Source of the DNA: JARRQB01 sp965368585
GTDB lineage: Bacteria > Pseudomonadota > Gammaproteobacteria > Chromatiales > Chromatiaceae
DNA: 19,162 bases
NCBI GenBank assembly: GCA_965368585.1
Contig: CBDUNM010000104.1
Coordinates: 1 to 19,162 of the forward strand
Direction of reading: 5' to 3'
In this document: positions 15,151-19,162 of the stretch, piece by piece
Numbering within the stretch: the stretch's first letter is position 1
How the letters are laid out: the number at the start of each line of letters is the position of its first letter
Translations under genes and position numbers: made by a program
Notes under the pieces: generated by a model
Database searches by the model: none
Seen by the model: the letters and a program-made list of their open reading frames with translations, nothing else
What the model was told of the DNA's origin: nothing

Positions 15151-15576
15151 CTAACCCCGCCTGGGGCAGTCCTCCCGTTCGCAATTGCCGTAGATGATCA
15201 GGGCGTGATCGCTGATGCTGAATCCGTGCTCCTCGGCCAGACGGCGCTGGCATTTTTCGATCGTCTCATCGCAAAACTCGTCGACAAAGCCGCATTGGAC
15301 ACACACGATATGGTCGTGGTGGCTGCCGCGGTTCAACTCGAAGACGGCCTGACCGCCTTCAAAATGATGACGTTCCACCAGACCGGCACCGACGAACTGC
15401 GTCAAAACCCGATACACCGTCGCCAACCCGATCTCTTCGCCGTTTGCCAACAACGCCTTATACACGTCTTCCGCAGTCATGTGGCGCGCCGAATCCACCG
15501 TTTCGAGTATCTCAAGAATTTTGACACGCGGCAGGGTGACCTTCAGGCCCGCTTTGCGAATGTCCTGGTTCTCCAC
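15151..15576 (-). CDS. fur: Ferric uptake regulator Fur
   Basis: Iron-responsive repressor of iron uptake genes. From the GTG at 15576 the protein is 141 aa (ENQDIRKAGLKVTLPR...), a normal Fur length, with GGAGG 8 nt upstream of the GTG. The ATG at 15624 would add 16 unusual residues and lacks a ribosome site. The winged-helix DNA-binding domain spans about 1-80 (LATVYRVLTQFVGAGLV). The metal site HHDH is at 86-89, CxxC at 92-95, and a C-terminal NCEREDC pair at 132/137. All ligands expected for Fur are present. It is divergent from bamE, a common gammaproteobacterial arrangement. Confidence 0.97.
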   Translation of the reverse strand: MENQDIRKAGLKVTLPRVKILEILETVDSARHMTAEDVYKALLANGEEIGLATVYRVLTQFVGAGLVERHHFEGGQAVFELNRGSHHDHIVCVQCGFVDEFCDETIEKCQRRLAEEHGFSISDHALIIYGNCEREDCPRRG

Positions 15577-15619
15577 GATCTGTTCCTCCGCATTAGTGTC
15601 CAAGCAGACGCAATCCGCT

Positions 15620-15649
15620 ATCATGCAGCGGAAACGATGCCCGTCAAAT
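15620..15649 (-). promoter_or_regulatory. Possible fur promoter
   Basis: On the minus strand TTGACG is followed about 17-18 nt later by a TGATAG/ATGATA -10-like element, in the gap between fur and bamE. The start point would lie some 35-40 nt before the fur GTG. No good 19-bp Fur box was seen in the gap, so autoregulation cannot be claimed. On the other strand TACAAT (15649-15654) could serve bamE, but its -35 is poor. Confidence 0.4.
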
Positions 15650-15665
15650 ACAATTGAGACGATAG

Positions 15666-16148
15666 ATGCACAAGCTTCTCACTTTCATTGCCATATTCGC
15701 AAGTCTGCTCCTGGGGGGCTGCGGACGTTTCGGTATCGGGGATCGCATTACCGATGCGTTGGACAGAATGCCGTTGATTTATCGTCCGACGATTCAGCAA
15801 GGCAATGTAGTCAACCAGGAAACGATCAACCGTCTAGAACCGGAAATGACGAAACGTCAGGTCCGGTTTGTCCTGGGAACGCCCATGATGGTCGACGTAT
15901 TTCACGAGGACCGCTGGGATTTCATTTTTACCGAAGGGGAAGGCTCTAAGCCGTCGGAGATCAAAAAGGTCGCCCTGTTCTTCGAAAACGATCGCCTGAA
16001 ACGCATCGAAGGCGATATCCGACCGTTGCCGCCCGAGCAGCGCGAAGAAGTGAAGAAGGAGGTGATCGTCTCGGTGCCTGACTGGGAAGGGGGTAAAAAA
16101 CCCTTTTGGCGTCGGGGATTGCAAGCCGTCGGCATCGGCGACGAGTAA
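15666..16148 (+). CDS. bamE: Outer-membrane assembly lipoprotein BamE (OmlA/SmpA)
   Basis: Lipoprotein subunit of the BAM complex that inserts beta-barrel proteins in the outer membrane. The protein is 160 aa, with a lipoprotein signal MHKLLTFIAIFASLLLGGC and the lipid-anchored Cys at 19. The SmpA/OmlA fold follows with IQQGNVVNQETINRLEPEM, MTKRQVRFVLGTPMM, and WDFIFTEGEG. The 160-aa length exceeds E. coli BamE (113 aa); the extra C-terminal part (PEQREEVKKE... to the end) is charged and probably flexible. The ATG at 15666 has GAG about 8 nt upstream. It is convergent with rnfH (30-bp gap). Confidence 0.95.
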   Translation: MHKLLTFIAIFASLLLGGCGRFGIGDRITDALDRMPLIYRPTIQQGNVVNQETINRLEPEMTKRQVRFVLGTPMMVDVFHEDRWDFIFTEGEGSKPSEIKKVALFFENDRLKRIEGDIRPLPPEQREEVKKEVIVSVPDWEGGKKPFWRRGLQAVGIGDE

Positions 16149-16178
16149 GCTCCCGTGGCGGGGTGAAACGATCCCAGT

Positions 16179-16496
16179 CTAAGAATCCGCCGTCGCCGAG
16201 CCCTGCGCGCGCGCACCCTTTTTCATCGCCTTGCCTTCGGCAGCGCGCCGCTTGCGCGCTTCTTTCGGATCCGCGATCAAGGGGCGGTACACCTCCACTC
16301 GGTCGCCCGCCGCGAGCCGAGTGTCGAGGCTTGCCGCCTTACCAAACACGCCGACTTTGTTCACCGTCAGGTCGATTTCCGGAAAACGGGTAAGTATCCC
16401 CGATTGGTCAACGGCTTGCTGTACAGTAGCACCCCGCGCCACGTTGAGGTTCAAGATCACCTGCTCGTGCGGCGTTGCGTAAGCGACCTCAACCAT
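16179..16496 (-). CDS. rnfH: RnfH family protein (RatB)
   Basis: Small ubiquitin-like-fold protein (UPF0125). From ATG 16496 it is 105 aa and begins MVEVAYATPHEQ, as homologues do. Diagnostic segments are NKVGVFGKAASLDTRLAAGDRVEVYRPL and the basic tail DPKEARKRRAA. It is encoded beside ratA, with its start 10 nt after the ratA stop, which is the usual ratAB pairing. A longer form from 16547 would overlap ratA and is less likely. Its biochemical role is not well defined; a toxin-antitoxin partnership with RatA was proposed, and I cannot judge it from the sequence. Confidence 0.93.
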   Translation of the reverse strand: MVEVAYATPHEQVILNLNVARGATVQQAVDQSGILTRFPEIDLTVNKVGVFGKAASLDTRLAAGDRVEVYRPLIADPKEARKRRAAEGKAMKKGARAQGSATADS

Positions 16497-16506
16497 AATG
16501 GATGAC

Positions 16507-16941
16507 TCACTCACCGTGCAGCTCCCGGGCGCGTTTACAGAAGGCATCGACCAGCGTATCGGCGATGTGCGAGAACACCCGGCCGAACGCGAGATTGATC
16601 AATCGCCCGGAAAACTCAAACTCCATCAACATGCTGATCTTGCACGCGTCTTCGCGCAACGCCTGAAATTCCCAGATGCCTTCCAGGCGCTTGAACGGGC
16701 CCTCCCGCAGATGCAGTTCCATACGCTCGTAGGGATAGAGCTGGTTGCACGTGGAGAACGTCTGATGTATGCCGGCCCTCGCGACTTCTATTTCGGCACA
16801 GATTTCCGCAGCGTCGCGTTTGAGCAGTCGCGCCCGCCGACACCAGGGCAGAAACGCCGGATACGACTCGACGTCGTTCACCAACTCGAACATGACGGAC
16901 GCTGCGTACGGCACTAACGCTGATTTGAGAACTCTCGGCAC
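16507..16941 (-). CDS. ratA: START/polyketide-cyclase-fold protein RatA (CoQ10-like)
   Basis: Protein of the SRPBCC/START-like superfamily, 144 aa, of the COQ10/RatA type. Diagnostic parts are VMFELVNDVESYPAFLPWCRRARL (about 16-39), the beta-rich middle with FSTCNQLYPYERMEL, and the C-terminal helix AFGRVFSHIADTLVDAFCKRA. In E. coli RatA was reported to block 70S ribosome association; its mitochondrial relative binds ubiquinone. Which applies here is unknown. The start is GTG at 16941, with AGG 8 nt upstream. It lies 20 nt after the stop of the Na+ symporter gene, so cotranscription is likely. Confidence 0.95.
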   Translation of the reverse strand: MPRVLKSALVPYAASVMFELVNDVESYPAFLPWCRRARLLKRDAAEICAEIEVARAGIHQTFSTCNQLYPYERMELHLREGPFKRLEGIWEFQALREDACKISMLMEFEFSGRLINLAFGRVFSHIADTLVDAFCKRARELHGE

Positions 16942-16961
16942 AAACTGGACCTGGCCGGCGC

Positions 16962-18344
16962 CTAAAACGGCAGTAAATCGAGCGAATTGAAAAACAGAAT
17001 GACCACCGCGATCGGCGAGACGTAACGAATCAGTAGATACCAGATGTCGAACGCAGAGCCCGACCCCATCGTCAGTTCATCCGCCGTGTCGGCGCGTTTC
17101 ATCACCCACCCGGCGAAAATTGCGATCGCCAGACCCCCGAGCGGCAGCATGAAGGTAGAGGTCAGAATATCGAGCACATCGAACATCCCGTCCGTCTTGG
17201 TCGCACCGGCAAACTCAAAACTGAACGACCAGCTGCTGAACGACATCACCGTCACCAACCCGAGCAACCACGCGGTTCCACCGATGAGAAACGCCGCAGG
17301 ACCGCGCTGCACACCCAGATTTTCCACCAGAAACGCCACCGCGGGCTCGAGCAGCGAAATCGCGGAGGTCCAGGCGGCAAACGCCAGTAAAACGAAGAAC
17401 AGCGTGCCGAAGAACAGACCTCCGGGCATTTGACCGAAGGCGATCGGCAGACTGACGAAGACCAAACCAGGCCCCGCCCCCGGTTCCAGACCGTTGGCGA
17501 ACACGATCGGGAAAATCGCCATGCCCGCGACCAACGCGACCAGCGTGTCCATCAACACGATAGCCATCGTCGTCTTGGCGATCGACGCGTCCTTGGGCAT
17601 GTAGGAGCCGTAGACCATGATCGCGCCCATACCCAGACTCAGCGTGAAGAAAGCGTGACCCAGCGCCGTCAATACGCCTTCGGCCGATAGTTTGGAAAAA
17701 TCCGGGTTGAATAGGAATCCGACGCCTTGCTCGAAGTACCCCGTGTTGATGGCGTAGCCCAACAGCAGCAGTAACAGTACGAACAGCGCTGGCATCAGAA
17801 CCCGCACCGCCTGCTCCAGGCCAGAGCGTACGCCACGCGCCACGATCAAGGTGGTCAGCAACGTAAAAACCGTGTGCCAAAACGTCAAGGTCGAAGGACT
17901 CGATACCATATCGCCGAAATGCTGGCCGGCAGTCTCGCCGGTAAACCCAGTGAAAGTCCCGGTCCCCGCATCCAGCACGTAGGCCACCGCCCAGCCCGCA
18001 ATCACGCTGTAATACGACATGATCAGAAACCCGGCCAGCACCCCAACCCAGCCGAGCCACGACCAACGCTCGCTGGCACCCGATTCGCGCGCGAGTTCCA
18101 CCATGGTGTTGATCGGACTGCGACGACCCCGGCGACCCAGCATGATCTCAGCCATCATGATCGGTACGCCGATAGCGGCGATGCACACCAGGTACACCAG
18201 CACGAAAGCGCCGCCGCCGTTTTCTCCGGTGATGTAGGGGAACTTCCAGATATTGCCCAAGCCCACCGCAGACCCGGTTGCCGCCAAAACAAAAATCAGT
18301 CGCGAAGACCACTGCCCGTGAATGGATTCTCGCTGTTCGGTCAT
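16962..18344 (-). CDS. Sodium:neurotransmitter symporter family (LeuT-like) transporter
   Basis: Inner-membrane Na+-coupled symporter of the SNF/NSS family, probably for an amino acid. It is 460 aa with 11-12 predicted membrane helices. TM1 carries ATGSAVGLGNIWKFPY (22-37) followed by ENGGGAFVLVYL, matching the unwound TM1 of LeuT, with Ala26 and Asn31 at Na+ ligand positions. TM6 has FTLSLGMGAIMVYGSYMP. I start at ATG 18344, preceded by AGGG at 5 nt, rather than at GTG 18350, which would abut the ribosome site. It is the first gene of a compact group ahead of ratA and rnfH, and divergent from smpB. The substrate cannot be assigned. Confidence 0.93.
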   Translation of the reverse strand: MTEQRESIHGQWSSRLIFVLAATGSAVGLGNIWKFPYITGENGGGAFVLVYLVCIAAIGVPIMMAEIMLGRRGRRSPINTMVELARESGASERWSWLGWVGVLAGFLIMSYYSVIAGWAVAYVLDAGTGTFTGFTGETAGQHFGDMVSSPSTLTFWHTVFTLLTTLIVARGVRSGLEQAVRVLMPALFVLLLLLLGYAINTGYFEQGVGFLFNPDFSKLSAEGVLTALGHAFFTLSLGMGAIMVYGSYMPKDASIAKTTMAIVLMDTLVALVAGMAIFPIVFANGLEPGAGPGLVFVSLPIAFGQMPGGLFFGTLFFVLLAFAAWTSAISLLEPAVAFLVENLGVQRGPAAFLIGGTAWLLGLVTVMSFSSWSFSFEFAGATKTDGMFDVLDILTSTFMLPLGGLAIAIFAGWVMKRADTADELTMGSGSAFDIWYLLIRYVSPIAVVILFFNSLDLLPF

Positions 18345-18426
18345 TGGCACCCTTTAACTCGGCAGAATTGGTGAACGGAAATTAAGGCCATCATTCTCCG
18401 CAATCGCGCGCCAGGTCACAAGCGCA

Positions 18427-18456
18427 TTGCGGCTGGACGACCCGCCGACCTAAAAT
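18427..18456 (+). promoter_or_regulatory. Putative smpB promoter (near-leaderless)
   Basis: TTGCGG, 18 nt, then TAAAAT (18451-18456), a good -10. With normal start-point spacing the transcript would begin at about 18463-18465, at or very close to the smpB ATG (18465). The ATG lacks a Shine-Dalgarno sequence, which agrees with a leaderless or very short leader. Confidence 0.45.
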
Positions 18457-18464
18457 CCCCGGCC

Positions 18465-18944
18465 ATGGCCAAGAAATCGACAAAGAACAAAACAGGTGGT
18501 TCGACGATCGCGCGCAACAAAAAGGCGGGACACGAATATTTCATCGAGGAACGTTACGAAGCGGGTGTCGCGCTGGAAGGGTGGGAGGTCAAAAGTATGC
18601 GCGCAGGACGCCTCAACCTGACTGAGAGCTACGTACTGGTCAAGGACGGCGAGGCATTTCTGCTCGGCGCCCACATCACCCCGCTGACGACCGCCTCCAC
18701 CCATATCAAGCCGGACGCCATCCGCACCCGCAAACTGCTCCTGCACCGGGAGGAATTGAACAAGCTGATCGGCCTGGTCGAGCGCAAAGGCTACACGCTG
18801 GTACCCACCGCCATGTACTGGAAGCGCGGCCGCGCCAAGTTGGAAATCGGCCTGGCCAAGGGGAAGAAACAGCACGACAAGCGGGCCGATTTGAAAGAAA
18901 AAGACTGGCAGCGCGACAAGGAACGTCTGTTCAAGAGGGGCTAA
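18465..18944 (+). CDS. smpB: SsrA-binding protein SmpB
   Basis: Small basic protein that binds tmRNA and brings it to stalled ribosomes. The protein is 159 aa. The OB-fold core has NKKAGHEYFIEERYEAGVAL and GWEVKSMRAGRLNLTESYV, and GYTLVPTAMYWKRGRAKLEIGLAKGKKQHDKR is diagnostic. The C-terminal KEKDWQRDKERLFKRG tail enters the decoding site. No ribosome site precedes the ATG. Its RNA partner gene ssrA follows 90 nt downstream on the same strand, as often seen, but it has its own promoter. Confidence 0.98.
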   Translation: MAKKSTKNKTGGSTIARNKKAGHEYFIEERYEAGVALEGWEVKSMRAGRLNLTESYVLVKDGEAFLLGAHITPLTTASTHIKPDAIRTRKLLLHREELNKLIGLVERKGYTLVPTAMYWKRGRAKLEIGLAKGKKQHDKRADLKEKDWQRDKERLFKRG

Positions 18945-18945
18945 T

Positions 18946-18971
18946 CGCCGCACTCACCTGTTCTTGCGGCG
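18946..18971 (+). terminator. Stem-loop after smpB
   Basis: A perfect 7-bp stem CGCCGCA / TGCGGCG with a 12-nt loop begins 1 nt after the smpB stop. No T-run follows, so termination here is uncertain. Its position right before the ssrA promoter fits a 3'-end structure for smpB mRNA. Confidence 0.45.
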
Positions 18972-18984
18972 CATATTGAACCTG

Positions 18985-19013
18985 TTGCCGCGGAACTCTT
19001 CCCGCCCTACACT
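18985..19013 (+). promoter_or_regulatory. Promoter of ssrA
   Basis: TTGCCG (18985-18990), 17 nt, then TACACT (19008-19013): a reasonable sigma-70 pair with ideal spacing. Transcription would start near 19020, giving a short 5' leader of about 14 nt that would be removed to form the mature tmRNA. Confidence 0.6.
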
Positions 19014-19033
19014 GTCTCTTTCATAGTAACTCT

Positions 19034-19162
19034 GGGGGCGACACGGCTTTCGACGTGGGTAGCGAAACCTGAGGTGCATGCCGAGGATGTAGATTCCCTC
19101 GTAAATCCATCTGCAAAATTATAGTTGCCAACGACGACAACTACGCACTCGCTGCTTAATAC
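19034..19162 (+). ncRNA. ssrA: tmRNA (ssrA), 5' part, truncated by the window end
   Basis: The RNA that rescues stalled ribosomes with SmpB. The mature 5' end begins near GGGGGCGACACGGCTTTCGAC, matching the 5' acceptor and D-arm side of tmRNA. GCGAAACC-GAGGTGCATGCCGAGG then follows, as in other gammaproteobacteria. The tag frame resumes at GCC 19127 and reads ANDDNYALAA, then TAA at 19157-19159; with the charged alanine the tag is AANDDNYALAA. It differs from the E. coli tag by Asp for Glu at one position. The pseudoknots after the tag and the 3' tRNA-like half lie beyond the edge. Confidence 0.96.

Noticed and set aside
15577..15665. Fur box between fur and bamE
   Set aside because: No stretch approaches GATAATGATAATCATTATC; only an AT-rich -10-like element is seen.

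Overview
This window reads as the chromosome of a GC-rich gammaproteobacterium, probably outside the enterics. Three things suggest this. A long, well-ordered core block runs smpB / ratA / rnfH / bamE / fur / recN / nadK / hrcA / grpE / dnaK / dnaJ / dapB. The tmRNA encodes the tag (A)ANDDNYALAA, one residue from the E. coli tag. Heat-shock promoters of the sigma-32 type sit beside a CIRCE/HrcA site. I cannot name the genus. The left edge is a run of 19 C, probably a contig end. The right edge cuts the tmRNA gene just after the tag stop codon.

Layout from left to right. (1) Positions 38-6275, all minus strand, form the accessory part: a periplasmic TAXI-type solute-binding protein, then a heavy-metal RND efflux set. 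In transcription order that set is a small Cys/His-rich CzcI-like exported protein, a membrane-fusion protein with a very His-rich N-terminus, and the RND pump. No outer-membrane channel gene (czcC/cusC) is present. (2) Positions 6421-12364, minus strand, hold hrcA-grpE-dnaK-dnaJ and then dapB. hrcA is preceded by a CIRCE element (12409-12435). grpE and dnaK each have a good sigma-32 promoter with the same 13-nt spacing, so repressor and alternative-sigma control meet in one cluster. (3) nadK and recN run on the plus strand, divergent from hrcA. (4) fur (minus) is divergent from bamE (plus). (5) rnfH, ratA and an SNF-family Na+-symporter form a compact minus-strand group, transcribed symporter-ratA-rnfH. 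(6) smpB and ssrA (tmRNA) lie on the plus strand at the right edge.

How the genes work together. DnaK, DnaJ and GrpE are one chaperone machine, with HrcA as its repressor. SmpB and tmRNA form the trans-translation ribosome-rescue system. Fur, BamE, RatA and RnfH are conserved neighbours with separate roles in iron regulation, outer-membrane assembly and translation or lipid-binding functions. The CzcI-CzcB-CzcA set should export a divalent cation such as Zn, Co, Cd or Ni. The methionine triplet of copper/silver pumps is missing at the positions I could align by eye.

I did not find a wholly new system. The parts most worth a second look are the mixed sigma-32/CIRCE control, the channel-less metal-efflux operon with its Cys/His leader gene, and the recurring intercistronic hairpins that lack U-tracts. 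No intergenic stretch exceeds 300 bases. The largest uncoded gaps are 1058-1240, 12365-12547 and 6276-6420. No CRISPR array, insertion sequence or tRNA was seen.
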